Source: an uncultured Eubacteriales bacterium (GTDB lineage: Bacteria > Bacillota > Clostridia > Lachnospirales > Anaerotignaceae). Taken from it: a stretch of 59,053 nucleotides of DNA. The translations under genes and the position numbers were made by a program. The stretch lies in contig URCD01000002.1 in the NCBI GenBank assembly GCA_900546215.1, positions 1-59,053 of the forward strand, written 5' to 3'. This document shows, in pieces, positions 7,514-15,603 of this stretch; position 1 is the first letter of the stretch; each line of letters begins with the position of its first letter. The notes beneath the pieces are model-generated. The model made no database searches. It was not told the DNA's origin and saw nothing but the letters and a program-made list of their open reading frames with translations.

Positions 7514-8495
7514 TAAGATAACAGGAAATGAACAAATAATAAAAAGCATGAAAAGCGCCGTAAAAAACGGTATGGTTTCGCATGCCTATATTATAAGCGG
7601 GGCTGAGGGAAGCGGTAAAAGGCTGCTTGCGTCTGCATTTGCCAAAACGCTTTTATGTGAGGACGGCGGCGACGATGCCTGCGAAAAATGTACGTCCTGC
7701 CGTACCTTTGACGGCGGCAATAATCCCGATGCTGTTTATGTCTATCCGAAAAAGACCAAGGCGCTTTCCGTTGACGATGTAAGGGAGCAGGTAACCTCTG
7801 ACGTGAATATAAAGCCGTACAGCCATAGGTATAAAATATATATAATACCCAAGGCGGATACCCTTACAATTCAGGCACAGAACGCTATACTTAAAACGCT
7901 TGAGGAGCCTCCGGGATACGCAGTATTCCTGCTGCTGGCAGAAAACACTGACGCGTTTCTTCCGACAATTCTGTCAAGATGCGTGGTGTTTAATATAAAG
8001 CCTCTTCCAACCGACAAGGTAAAGGACTATTTGATTGAAAACAGTATAGCGGATGATAAAAATGCCTCGGTGTTTGCCGAATACTCACAGGGAAGTATAG
8101 GAGCCGCCGTTAAGTTTGCAGCTTCGGAGGATTTTAATGAGCTTAGGAAAAAAGTAACAGGCGTGCTGAGAGACATGGGAAGGCTTTCATACTTTGAACT
8201 GACGGAGGCCGCTAAGGAACTGGAAAACTTTAAGGATTTAACCGACGTCACCGATATGATATATATGTGGTACAGGGATGTCCTTGTATATAAAACGACG
8301 GGAAGCGACAGGACGGTTATACAAAAGGATATGGTTTCGGCAGTAAGGGCCGAGGCGGAAAGAGTATCCTTTGACGGACTTTACCGCGTGCCGCCGTTAA
8401 TAATGGAAACTAAAAAGCAGATAAAGCAGAACGTAAATTTCGTGTTTGCTTTGGAGATGCTTTTTATAAATATAAAAGGAGAGTTATCTGAATGA
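7506..8495 (+). CDS. holB: DNA polymerase III delta prime subunit
   Basis: Clamp-loader subunit that helps place the beta sliding clamp on DNA. At 329 residues it is of normal length. It shows MFDKITGNEQ, a P-loop-like GAEGSGKR near residue 35, the zinc-binding cluster CEKCTSCRTF near residue 65, and the conserved QNAILKTLEEPP followed by LSRC in the AAA+ core. ATG 7506 lies inside the end of tmk, and its stop overlaps ricT by 4 bp, indicating translational coupling. RNA-independent start choice: the longer frame from 7479 lies wholly within tmk. Confidence 0.93.
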   Translation: MFDKITGNEQIIKSMKSAVKNGMVSHAYIISGAEGSGKRLLASAFAKTLLCEDGGDDACEKCTSCRTFDGGNNPDAVYVYPKKTKALSVDDVREQVTSDVNIKPYSHRYKIYIIPKADTLTIQAQNAILKTLEEPPGYAVFLLLAENTDAFLPTILSRCVVFNIKPLPTDKVKDYLIENSIADDKNASVFAEYSQGSIGAAVKFAASEDFNELRKKVTGVLRDMGRLSYFELTEAAKELENFKDLTDVTDMIYMWYRDVLVYKTTGSDRTVIQKDMVSAVRAEAERVSFDGLYRVPPLIMETKKQIKQNVNFVFALEMLFINIKGELSE

Positions 8496-9364
8496 TAGAG
8501 GTAATAGGAGTAAGGTTTAAAAAAGCCGGAAAGCTTTATTATTTCGACCCCGACGGGCTTAAAATAGAAGAAGGCAGCCATGCAATAGTCGAGACTGTAA
8601 GGGGTGTGGAATACGGCACGGTTATAAAAGGAAATACAATGGTAAATGACAGCGAGGTAATACAGCCGCTGAAAAAGGTTATAAGAGAGGCTACGCCCGA
8701 GGACGACGCCTGCGAAGAGGAGAACAGAAAAAAGGAAAAGGAAGCCTTTGAGATATGTGAGGAGAAAATAGCCAAGCACAGCCTCGACATGAAGCTGATT
8801 GACGTGGAGATTACGTTTGACCACAATAAGCTGATATTCTATTTCACTTCGGATGAGCGTGTGGATTTCCGCGAGCTTGTTAAGGAACTGGCGTCCGTAT
8901 TCAGAACAAGGATTGAGCTTCGTCAGATAGGCGTTCGTGACGAGGCAAAAATGTTAAACGGTATCGGTATATGTGGCCGGGCACTTTGCTGCGCTACATT
9001 TTTGGGGGATTTCCAGCCGGTAAGCATTAAAATGGCCAAGGAACAGAGCCTTTCACTGAATCCAACAAAAATATCAGGCATATGCGGCAGGCTTATGTGC
9101 TGCCTGAAATACGAGGAGGATGTTTACGAGGAGCTTAATAAGAAAATGCCCAATGTGGGCGATATTATAAGCACGGTGGACGGCACAGGGGAAATACTTT
9201 CAACCAATGTTCTTATGCAGGTTGTAAAGGCCGCGGTCAGAAAAAAGGAAAATGACCCGCCGACAATTGATTTTTATTCCCTAAACGAAATAAATGTGCT
9301 TAAAACAAGGAAGCAGAAGAAGCACGACGAGCACGAGCATCTTGATACAAGCCTGGACGACTGA
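8492..9364 (+). CDS. ricT: RicT (YaaT), PSP1-domain subunit of the Fe-S Ric complex
   Basis: RicT with RicA and RicF forms an iron-sulfur complex that in Bacillus subtilis stimulates RNase Y mRNA processing and affects competence, sporulation and biofilm formation. The 290-residue protein has the PSP1 C-terminal domain and the Cys motifs expected of the family: GICGRALCCATFLGDF near residue 155 and SGICGRLMCCLKYEEDVY near residue 190. The N-terminus IEVIGVRFKKAGKLYYFDP is also typical. It sits directly after holB, as in B. subtilis. The C-terminal tail is charged and His-containing. Confidence 0.93.
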   Translation: MIEVIGVRFKKAGKLYYFDPDGLKIEEGSHAIVETVRGVEYGTVIKGNTMVNDSEVIQPLKKVIREATPEDDACEEENRKKEKEAFEICEEKIAKHSLDMKLIDVEITFDHNKLIFYFTSDERVDFRELVKELASVFRTRIELRQIGVRDEAKMLNGIGICGRALCCATFLGDFQPVSIKMAKEQSLSLNPTKISGICGRLMCCLKYEEDVYEELNKKMPNVGDIISTVDGTGEILSTNVLMQVVKAAVRKKENDPPTIDFYSLNEINVLKTRKQKKHDEHEHLDTSLDD

Positions 9365-9380
9365 CAAGCGGTGATATTTT

Positions 9381-10337
9381 TTGAATAAGTACAGATTTAT
9401 AGATTTAATATACGATGTTTTAACAGAATCGGATATTCCTCTGTCCATTAAGGAAATATGGAAAATCGCTGAGGACAGAGGACTTACCAAAAAGGTTAAT
9501 TCCTTAGGCAAAACGCCGTCCAAGTCAATGGGCTCGGCGCTGTATACAGATATAAAGTATAATGACAACAGCAAATTTATTCAGGTGAGCAAGGAGCCGC
9601 CGAAATTTTTTCTTAGGGTAAAGACCATAAATGAGGATGCGGTAAGGCTTGCCGACAGCAAAATTACCAGCTCCATAAAAATCAGGGAAAGAGACCTCCA
9701 TAAGCTCCTTGCAACCTTTACATACGGAAGCCTTGATTTTAAGTGCAAATCAAAGACAATATACCACGAGTCCTCAAAAAAAGAGGCCAAGGGCAAAAAC
9801 CGCTGGATACATCCCGATATGGTTGGCGTTTATTATCCTTTTATGGACTACGAGCCGTCTGTACTCAGTATGCAGTCGGTAATGGAAGAAAACCCGTATA
9901 AAATTTTTTCCTTTGAGCTTAAGATTGAGCTGAACTATTCTACACTGAGGGAATATTATTTCCAGGCTGTCTCCAACTCCAGTTGGGCCCATAAGGGCTA
10001 TCTGGCTGTTTTGAAAATGGAGGACAGCGATGATTTTTATGATGAGCTAAGAAGGCTTAACAACGCCTTTGGAATTGGCATTATAAAAATAAATACCAAA
10101 AATGTCAGCCAGAGTGAAATTTTATTCCAGGCAAGGGAAAGGCTTAATCTGGACTGGGACACAATTAACAGGCTGGTTAAGGAGAACAAGGATTTTGAAA
10201 GCTTTATAGGAGACGTGCTTCTTGATTCGTCCAACAACGATAAAAGGCTTATCGGAAAATATGACGATATCTTCGGCAGTGACGAGGAGGCCTACGACTA
10301 CTCCAAGGCCAAGGGCATAATTAATTATTTGGATTGA
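9381..10337 (+). CDS. HARE-HTH domain protein (COG2958-like), function unknown
   Basis: The first ~75 residues resemble the HARE-HTH winged-helix domain (FIDLIYDVLTESDIPLSIKEIW, then a GSALYTDIKYNDNSKF-type segment), a predicted DNA-binding module found with restriction and chromatin proteins. The rest (about residues 100-318) is an unassigned soluble domain, possibly nuclease-related in the COG2958 group. It starts with TTG 9381 behind AAGCGGTGA, and ends 4 bp before the next gene, so it belongs to the housekeeping operon, in the place where B. subtilis has yabA. What it binds is not known. Confidence 0.75.
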   Translation: MNKYRFIDLIYDVLTESDIPLSIKEIWKIAEDRGLTKKVNSLGKTPSKSMGSALYTDIKYNDNSKFIQVSKEPPKFFLRVKTINEDAVRLADSKITSSIKIRERDLHKLLATFTYGSLDFKCKSKTIYHESSKKEAKGKNRWIHPDMVGVYYPFMDYEPSVLSMQSVMEENPYKIFSFELKIELNYSTLREYYFQAVSNSSWAHKGYLAVLKMEDSDDFYDELRRLNNAFGIGIIKINTKNVSQSEILFQARERLNLDWDTINRLVKENKDFESFIGDVLLDSSNNDKRLIGKYDDIFGSDEEAYDYSKAKGIINYLD

Positions 10338-10341
10338 TATT

Positions 10342-11079
10342 ATGAATGTTGAAATTAAGGAATACGAGCGTGTGGACGACCTCCACAGAAACGGCTACAT
10401 GATTATTCAGGACCCAAAACGCTTTTGCTTCGGCATAGATGCGGTAATTTTGAGTGGCTTTGCCGAGGTTAAAAAGGGCGAAAGGGTAATAGATTTATGT
10501 ACGGGAACCGGGGTTATCCCTATTCTGCTTGAGGCTAAAACAGAGGGCGGGCATTTTACCGGCCTTGAGATACAGCCTGAAAGCGCTGAAATGGCAGTCC
10601 GCTCCGTACTGCTCAACAATTTGCAGGACAAGGTTACAATTGACCAGGGTGACGTTAAAAATACGGAGGCGCTTTACAGGGCCTCCTCATTTGATGTTGT
10701 GACGGTTAATCCGCCGTATATGAACGATGGGGGCGGGCTTAAAAACGGTTTCTCCCCGAAAACAATAGCAAGACACGAGGTGCTGTGCACGCTGGAGGAT
10801 GTAATATCAGCCTCGGCAAGGCTTCTTGCACCGCAGGGCAGACTGTACATGGTGCACAGGCCGCACAGAATGACGGATATAATGGTAACATTGAGGAAAT
10901 ACAGGCTGGAGCCTAAACGGCTGAGGTTTGTCCATTCCTTTGCCGACAGGGAGCCGGTAATGGTGCTCATAGAGGCTGTTTCCAACGGCAGGCCGATGGT
11001 GAAGGTTATGCCTCCCCTTGTCGTTTACAAGGACGACAGGAGCTATACTGACGAGATTATGAAGATATACTATGAATAG
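10342..11079 (+). CDS. TrmN6-like tRNA (adenine-N6) methyltransferase (YabB family)
   Basis: A 245-residue Rossmann-fold SAM-dependent methyltransferase. The SAM site VIDLCTGTGVIPILLEAKT is near residue 48, and the adenine-N6 signature NPPYMNDGG is near residue 122. Members of this family (E. coli TrmN6, B. subtilis YabB) modify adenine 37 or 22 of certain tRNAs; which one here is unknown. It lies between the HARE-HTH gene and rsmI, matching yabB-yabC order. Confidence 0.88.
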   Translation: MNVEIKEYERVDDLHRNGYMIIQDPKRFCFGIDAVILSGFAEVKKGERVIDLCTGTGVIPILLEAKTEGGHFTGLEIQPESAEMAVRSVLLNNLQDKVTIDQGDVKNTEALYRASSFDVVTVNPPYMNDGGGLKNGFSPKTIARHEVLCTLEDVISASARLLAPQGRLYMVHRPHRMTDIMVTLRKYRLEPKRLRFVHSFADREPVMVLIEAVSNGRPMVKVMPPLVVYKDDRSYTDEIMKIYYE

Positions 11080-11090
11080 GGTGAGTATTT

Positions 11091-11933
11091 TTGAGCGGAA
11101 CATTATATTTATGCGCCACGCCGATAGGCAATCTGGGGGATATGACCCTCAGGGTAATTGAGATACTTAAAACCGTGGATATTATAGCCGCCGAGGATAC
11201 AAGAAATACCATTAAGCTGCTTAACCACTTTGAAATAAAAACGCCGATGACAAGCTATCACCAGCATAACCTTGATACAAAGGGGTCTGTGCTCATAGAA
11301 AAGCTTAAGGAAGGCAAAAATATAGCGCTTGTTTCGGACGCCGGAATGCCGGGAATATCCGACCCGGGCGAGGATATGGCCAAAAGATGCCGCCTGGAGG
11401 GGATTCCCGTTACGATAGCCCCCGGAGCTTCTGCCGGAATATCCGCGCTGGTGCTTTCCGGAATGGACGCCAGAAGATATGTATTTGAGGGATTTCTTCC
11501 AACCGACAAAAAGGAAAGACAGTCGGTTTTGAAAAACCTTGAAAAGGAAACCAGGACAACTGTGTTCTATGAGGCGCCTCACCGGCTGACCGACACGCTT
11601 GCGGCGCTTATTAAAGCGGCGGGAGACAGGGAGGCGGCGGCAGTCAGAGAAATAACCAAACGCTATGAGGAGGTAAGGCACGACACCCTTACCGGACTTC
11701 TTCAATACTACAGGGACAATCCGCCTAAGGGAGAGTTTGTGATAGTTGTGGCTGGGATGAGCGAAAGTGCGCTCAGACAGGAGGAAATTGATGGCTGGCT
11801 TGGAATTTCAATTGAGGAGCACATGCAGAAATATATTTCAGAGGGAATGACCGAAAAGGAAGCCATGAAGAGGGTTTCTAAGGACAGGGGCGTTTCTAAA
11901 AGAGAAATTTACGCATATTTGAATAAGGACTGA
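11091..11933 (+). CDS. rsmI: 16S rRNA (cytidine1402-2'-O)-methyltransferase
   Basis: RsmI methylates the ribose of C1402 in the decoding centre of 16S rRNA. The 280-residue protein has the tetrapyrrole-methylase-like fold signatures: LYLCATPIGNLGDMTLR at the N-terminus, AAEDTRNTIKLL near residue 35, and ALVSDAGMPGISDPGE near residue 78. The start is TTG 11091 preceded by GGTGAG. Spacing of 11 bp to the gene before and 4 bp to the gene after indicates one transcript. Confidence 0.94.
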   Translation: MSGTLYLCATPIGNLGDMTLRVIEILKTVDIIAAEDTRNTIKLLNHFEIKTPMTSYHQHNLDTKGSVLIEKLKEGKNIALVSDAGMPGISDPGEDMAKRCRLEGIPVTIAPGASAGISALVLSGMDARRYVFEGFLPTDKKERQSVLKNLEKETRTTVFYEAPHRLTDTLAALIKAAGDREAAAVREITKRYEEVRHDTLTGLLQYYRDNPPKGEFVIVVAGMSESALRQEEIDGWLGISIEEHMQKYISEGMTEKEAMKRVSKDRGVSKREIYAYLNKD

Positions 11934-11937
11934 TAAA

Positions 11938-12432
11938 ATGGAAGACAGAGAAAAGAGAACCTACGAGTTTTTGGATAAGCTGGGAATTAAATATGAAAGA
12001 TACGAGCACGAACCGGTAATGACAATAGAAGAGGCTGCGGAGCTGGACAAAAAAATGGGACTTGAGATATGCAAAAACCTTTTTTTAAGCACTAGGCACA
12101 GCACAGAGTTTTATCTTCTGCTTATGCAGGGCTCTAAAAAATTTAATACAGGCAGGGTGTCAAAGCAAATAGGCGTACCAAGAATGACATTTGCGGACGA
12201 TGTACATATGCTGGAGTTTTTAGACATACGCCCGGGAAGCGTAAGCCCGCTGGGACTTATAAACGATAAGGGCAATAATGTGGGGCTGCTTATAGATGAG
12301 GATGTGCTGGGCATGGACAAAATAGCGGTTCATCCTTGTGTAAATACCGCCACCCTCATTATTGAAACAGATGACCTGATTAAAAACATTCTGCCTGTGT
12401 GCGGTCATACATATACAAAAGTTACGGTTTAA
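11938..12432 (+). CDS. Prolyl-tRNA deacylase (ProX/YbaK-like editing domain)
   Basis: A free-standing editing-domain protein of 164 residues, similar to PrdX/ProXp-ala, which clears alanine or cysteine mischarged onto tRNA-Pro. Visible family features are the N-terminal ERYEHEPVMTIEEAA, the KNLFLSTR strand, MQGSKKFNTGRVSKQIG, and PGSVSPLGLINDK in the substrate pocket. It closes the housekeeping operon and is followed by a terminator. In amino-acid-fermenting Clostridia a homologue (prdX) sits in the proline reductase cluster; no such genes are near here. Confidence 0.88.
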   Translation: MEDREKRTYEFLDKLGIKYERYEHEPVMTIEEAAELDKKMGLEICKNLFLSTRHSTEFYLLLMQGSKKFNTGRVSKQIGVPRMTFADDVHMLEFLDIRPGSVSPLGLINDKGNNVGLLIDEDVLGMDKIAVHPCVNTATLIIETDDLIKNILPVCGHTYTKVTV

Positions 12433-12443
12433 TTAGTTTGATA

Positions 12444-12476
12444 AAAAAGCCCCTGTGTATCAGGGACTTTTTTATA
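12444..12476 (+). terminator. Terminator of the tmk operon
   Basis: A stem pairing AAAGCCCCTG with CAGGGACTTT (one mismatch) around TGTAT is followed by a run of T. The rest of 12477-12697 holds no gene I can support; a 38-codon frame at 12616 has no ribosome-binding site and runs into the next gene. Confidence 0.8.
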
Positions 12477-12697
12477 TTTGAGCAAATATTTGATTTTATC
12501 TGCCATAAGCATTTACTTAGATAAAAATATATACTGTAGGCACACGCAGATTGCGCTGAAGCAATTATAATATTATGTACAGGTGGGTGTAAATAAAATT
12601 ATCTGTTATGGGCAGATGAAGGAAGCTATTAAGGAAACAAAACTTTTCACACCTAATACATCAAAAGCTGAAATATATAAAAGTAGGGAGATAAGTA

Positions 12698-12865
12698 ATG
12701 CGTACAAAATGGTCTGTTACCAGCGATTATGAGATATATAATAAAATAAAACAGTTATCTGTAATAACAAGAATACCTGTAAGCAAACTGCTTGACGAAG
12801 CAATTGAAGATTTATTAGTTAAACATAACTTTATTGAAAAAGTAAAAAGTGACTTTCCAAGTTGA
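12698..12865 (+). CDS. Small ribbon-helix-helix DNA-binding protein
   Basis: A 55-residue ORF that begins MRTKWSVTSDYEIYNKIK and continues with an amphipathic helix-turn-helix pair (SVITRIPVSKLLDEAIEDLL). This is the pattern of Arc/CopG-type ribbon-helix-helix proteins: a short N-terminal strand followed by two helices. AGGGAG stands 7 bases before ATG 12698. Such proteins act as dimeric repressors or antitoxins; no toxin gene is recognisable next to it. It is AT-rich compared with the flanking operons, which hints at later acquisition. Confidence 0.65.
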   Translation: MRTKWSVTSDYEIYNKIKQLSVITRIPVSKLLDEAIEDLLVKHNFIEKVKSDFPS

Positions 12866-12921
12866 TTTTATATATAAAGATAAAGGAATTAACCGAGTGA
12901 CGGATATCTATAAAATAGAAA

Positions 12922-13233
12922 ATGAGGATGATGACTGGCGATATTAAAGAAATGATTAATGTCATGCAGGATATTTATAATACATTCAATACAGGATTTG
13001 ATAAATTGGATGCAAGATTTGTTGATATGAACGAACGCCTTTCTAAAATTGAAGCTGTTCAGAACACTACTAATAAAAACATTGATTTGTTGGTGCAGGG
13101 CTATAGTCCTATTACTGAAAAGCTCAACTCACTGTCAGAGGATATGGAAGTAGTGAAATTTGATGTCGACATTGTTAAAAAGGTCGTTACAACTCACTCC
13201 ACTGAACTGAAACAATTAAGAAAAGCTAATTAA
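12922..13233 (+). CDS. Small coiled-coil protein of unknown function
   Basis: About 100 residues, mostly heptad-like: NTGFDKLDARFVDMNERLSKIE followed by further Leu/Ile/Val-spaced helices up to the C-terminus. No signal peptide or enzymatic motif. Alternative ATGs at 12928 and 12931 exist and the ribosome-binding site is weak, so the start is uncertain. It follows the ribbon-helix-helix gene by 56 bp and ends before a terminator. Similar short coiled-coil proteins are common in phage and plasmid DNA, so the pair may be a remnant of transferred DNA. Confidence 0.5.
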   Translation: MRMMTGDIKEMINVMQDIYNTFNTGFDKLDARFVDMNERLSKIEAVQNTTNKNIDLLVQGYSPITEKLNSLSEDMEVVKFDVDIVKKVVTTHSTELKQLRKAN

Positions 13234-13251
13234 ATGCATATCAATACAAAT

Positions 13252-13281
13252 AAGGACAGTAAAGGCTACTGTCCTTTTATT
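13252..13281 (+). terminator. Intrinsic terminator
   Basis: AAGGACAGT (13252-13260) pairs with ACTGTCCTT (13268-13276), followed by TTTATT. Confidence 0.8.
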
Positions 13282-13327
13282 ATGAGGTTAATCTTTTAGC
13301 GCTTAATCATAAAGATTTCAGATTTTA

Positions 13328-13355
13328 TTGAATATTCATATATTTCGTGTATAAT
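13328..13355 (+). promoter_or_regulatory. Sigma-A promoter of the small membrane protein/asnA unit
   Basis: TTGAAT (13328-13333), 16 bp, TATAAT (13350-13355), about 25 bp before the ATG at 13381. Confidence 0.6.
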
Positions 13356-13380
13356 AATCAAATGAGAGGAGTTGAAGTAT

Positions 13381-13779
13381 ATGCTTGAAAAATTTGCATC
13401 GCTCAGCCTGTACAATTATTTTTATGCCGCAGTGCTTGCGTTTTTTATAACCTATATAATTACAAAGTTTATCAGGTTTAAAAAAGTGGTAAACAGCAGT
13501 GACGAGCTTTCTATGGACGTAAAAAACATAGACAAAAACTCCGTAATGGAGCGCTGTACAAAATTGTTTCCCATAGAGACGGTTGTTTTTCAGGGGGACG
13601 TATTTAAAAGAGGCATGAAGGTAAAAATAACAACCATGCAGAAAAAGGTTTTTCAGGGAGAGTTTGTTGGCAAAAACGATTTGGACATTATCTGCATTGT
13701 GACCAGAGAGCATATAATTGCACATGAAATCAAAAAGATAACCCAGATGGTATCCTTAGATGAAAAGAAATTAGACTGA
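13381..13779 (+). CDS. Small membrane-anchored protein, function unknown
   Basis: A 132-residue protein with one N-terminal membrane helix (about residues 13-30, YAAVLAFFITYIITKFI) and a cytosolic, Lys-rich remainder with predicted beta strands (MKVKITTMQKKVFQGEFVG). I do not recognise the family. ATG 13381 is chosen because GAGAGGAG precedes it; a TTG at 13372 overlaps that site. It lies 12 bp before asnA and shares its promoter, but nothing in the sequence ties it to asparagine synthesis. Confidence 0.7.
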   Translation: MLEKFASLSLYNYFYAAVLAFFITYIITKFIRFKKVVNSSDELSMDVKNIDKNSVMERCTKLFPIETVVFQGDVFKRGMKVKITTMQKKVFQGEFVGKNDLDIICIVTREHIIAHEIKKITQMVSLDEKKLD

Positions 13780-13791
13780 CAGAGGTGTTTT

Positions 13792-14799
13792 ATGAACAAC
13801 GTATACATTCCGGAAGGATATGAGTGCCCCCTCACCATATATGAGATGCAGAGGGCAATTGATTTTATAAAAAAAGTATTTCCCTACCGCCTGAGCAGCG
13901 AGCTGAACCTTAAAAGGGTTTCCGCGCCGCTTTTTGTTGACGAGGCGTCGGGACTTAACGACAATCTTAACGGCTATGAAAGGGCAGTAAGCTTTGATGT
14001 GCCGGCGGCCGGAAAAAACGGACAGGTCGTACACTCGCTTGCTAAGTGGAAGCGTTATGCGCTTAAGCGCTATGACTTCTACGAGGGCAAGGGCCTTTAT
14101 ACCGATATGAACGCCATAAGGCGCGACGAGGAGCTTGATAATATCCACTCCATTTACGTAGACCAGTGGGATTGGGAAAAAATTATAAAAAAAGAGGACA
14201 GAAACATTGAGTACCTCAAGGAAACCGTACAGAAAATTGTTGACGCGGTATGTGATACATGGGGGCAGCTTAAAAATGAGTTCCCTGTGCTTTCTACACA
14301 GCTCAGCAGAGAGATAAAATTTATTACAAGCCAGGAGCTTGAAGATATGTACCCGTCCCTTACGCCATCCGAGAGGGAAACCGAGATAGTTAAGGAATAC
14401 AAGACGGTATTTCTTATGCAGATTGGCGGAAAGCTTAAATCAGGCAAGCCGCACGACGGAAGGGCGCCGGATTATGACGACTGGGAGCTTAACGGTGACA
14501 TACTTTTCTGGAATGACCTGCTTAAGAGGGCGTTTGAGATTTCTTCAATGGGTATTAGGGTTGATGAGAAATCGCTGGACAGGCAGCTTACAATTTCCGG
14601 CTGTGACGACAGAAGAACTCTTCCATTTCATAAATCCTTATTAAACGGAGAGCTTCCGCTTACAATGGGCGGGGGTATAGGCCAGTCAAGACTTTGCATG
14701 CTTATGATAGGCACTGCCCATATAGGTGAGGTTCATGCGAGCATGTGGGATGAAGCGACTAAAGAGGCCTGCGAAAAAGCTGGTATTATGCTGTTATAA
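13792..14799 (+). CDS. asnA: Aspartate-ammonia ligase (asparagine synthetase A)
   Basis: AsnA makes asparagine from aspartate, ammonia and ATP, with a class II aminoacyl-tRNA synthetase fold. The 335-residue protein is full length. It shows the conserved N-terminus (YEMQRAIDFIKKVFPYRLSSEL), the ATP/aspartate region (QVVHSLAKWKRYAL), YTDMNAIRRDEELDNIHS, and the C-terminal GGGIGQSRLCMLMIG motif that contains class II motif 3. The start ATG 13792 follows AGAGGTG. A terminator follows directly. Confidence 0.96.
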   Translation: MNNVYIPEGYECPLTIYEMQRAIDFIKKVFPYRLSSELNLKRVSAPLFVDEASGLNDNLNGYERAVSFDVPAAGKNGQVVHSLAKWKRYALKRYDFYEGKGLYTDMNAIRRDEELDNIHSIYVDQWDWEKIIKKEDRNIEYLKETVQKIVDAVCDTWGQLKNEFPVLSTQLSREIKFITSQELEDMYPSLTPSERETEIVKEYKTVFLMQIGGKLKSGKPHDGRAPDYDDWELNGDILFWNDLLKRAFEISSMGIRVDEKSLDRQLTISGCDDRRTLPFHKSLLNGELPLTMGGGIGQSRLCMLMIGTAHIGEVHASMWDEATKEACEKAGIMLL

Positions 14800-14812
14800 A
14801 ATCAAATAATTT

Positions 14813-14848
14813 GCTGGAGAATTTTTTACGTTTCTCCGGCATTTTTTA
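14813..14848 (+). terminator. Terminator of asnA
   Basis: GCTGGAGAA (14813-14821) pairs with TTCTCCGGC (14832-14840), one G-T pair, followed by six Ts. Confidence 0.8.
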
Positions 14849-14849
14849 A

Positions 14850-14878
14850 TTGACAATTAAAATATATTACTGTATAGT
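14850..14878 (+). promoter_or_regulatory. Strong sigma-A promoter of the lipoprotein/S41 protease unit
   Basis: TTGACA (14850-14855), 17 bp, TATAGT (14873-14878). The -10 box lies within the first arm of the palindrome at 14871-14906. Confidence 0.8.
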
Positions 14879-14906
14879 TGTATTAAGTGATTAATACAAC
14901 TATACA
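14871..14906. promoter_or_regulatory. Perfect 36-bp palindromic operator overlapping the -10 box
   Basis: TGTATAGTTGTATTAA (14871-14886) and TTAATACAACTATACA (14891-14906) are exact inverted repeats around GTGA. The element starts upstream of the expected transcription start, so it is not fully present in RNA and there is no T tract: a DNA operator is more likely than a hairpin. Length and position fit binding by two dimers of a repressor. No regulator gene lies next to it. Confidence 0.75.
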
Positions 14907-14933
14907 AATGCGGAAAAGACAGGGGTGTAATCA

Positions 14934-15590
14934 ATGAAGTATTTAAAATTTATAGCAGTCTGCGCAATGTCGGTATCCATGCTCAGCGGCTGTGTATACT
15001 ACAATAACGGAGGAGGCAGACCGTTAACAAACGAGGAAAAGGAAGAGGTAAAGCAGGCCGTTGACGAGGCTAAGGACGCTGCCAAAGAAGCAGGCAGGGA
15101 GGTCAGCAGTATACTTGAGGACGTAAAAAATCAGCTGAATGAAGAAATGGAAAAGGTTGACTGGGCAGAGGAGCTGTTTTCAGATTACTATCCGGGAGAT
15201 CAAAAACCGCTGAGGATTATACGTATGAAGGCAGAGGATTCATACTCATCATCTAAAGAGGAAAAAACAAATTCAGTCGATATAGATGATGTCGAGGGCT
15301 TTATTAACGATATAGACGTAGATAAATGGGAGGACAGGGAAACTGTTCCGGCAGAGCAGGAGGCTGAATATGTATATCTGGTACAGCAGGAGGCCACAAC
15401 TACAGTTCTTCAGGACAACACGGGAAGATACTTGGAAATCGCCAAAATAACCACATATAAGGACTCGAATTATGTTACGGTAACGGTTCTGGATGCACTG
15501 ACAGATAATTTGGCCGGCATTATGCCTGAGAACTGGTTTACGTCAGTCTATGAGGTGCCTTCGGATACAGCCGATTATCTGAGAAAATAA
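14934..15590 (+). CDS. Predicted lipoprotein, function unknown
   Basis: A 218-residue protein with a lipoprotein signal peptide: basic MKYLK, a hydrophobic stretch, and the lipobox MLSGC with acylated Cys near residue 20. A Gly/Asn spacer and an acidic, helical linker (EEKEEVKQAVDEAKDAAKEA) follow. The remainder is a mixed alpha/beta domain with no motif I recognise. It is the first gene of the palindrome-controlled unit and lies 13 bp before the S41 protease gene, so the two may act together at the cell surface. Confidence 0.8.
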   Translation: MKYLKFIAVCAMSVSMLSGCVYYNNGGGRPLTNEEKEEVKQAVDEAKDAAKEAGREVSSILEDVKNQLNEEMEKVDWAEELFSDYYPGDQKPLRIIRMKAEDSYSSSKEEKTNSVDIDDVEGFINDIDVDKWEDRETVPAEQEAEYVYLVQQEATTTVLQDNTGRYLEIAKITTYKDSNYVTVTVLDALTDNLAGIMPENWFTSVYEVPSDTADYLRK

Positions 15591-15603
15591 AAGGAGGAAT
15601 AGT

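Noticed and set aside
12616..12732. A 38-codon frame starting MKEAIKETKLFTPNTSKAEI
   Set aside because: No ribosome-binding site, runs out of frame into the ribbon-helix-helix gene; at most a remnant.
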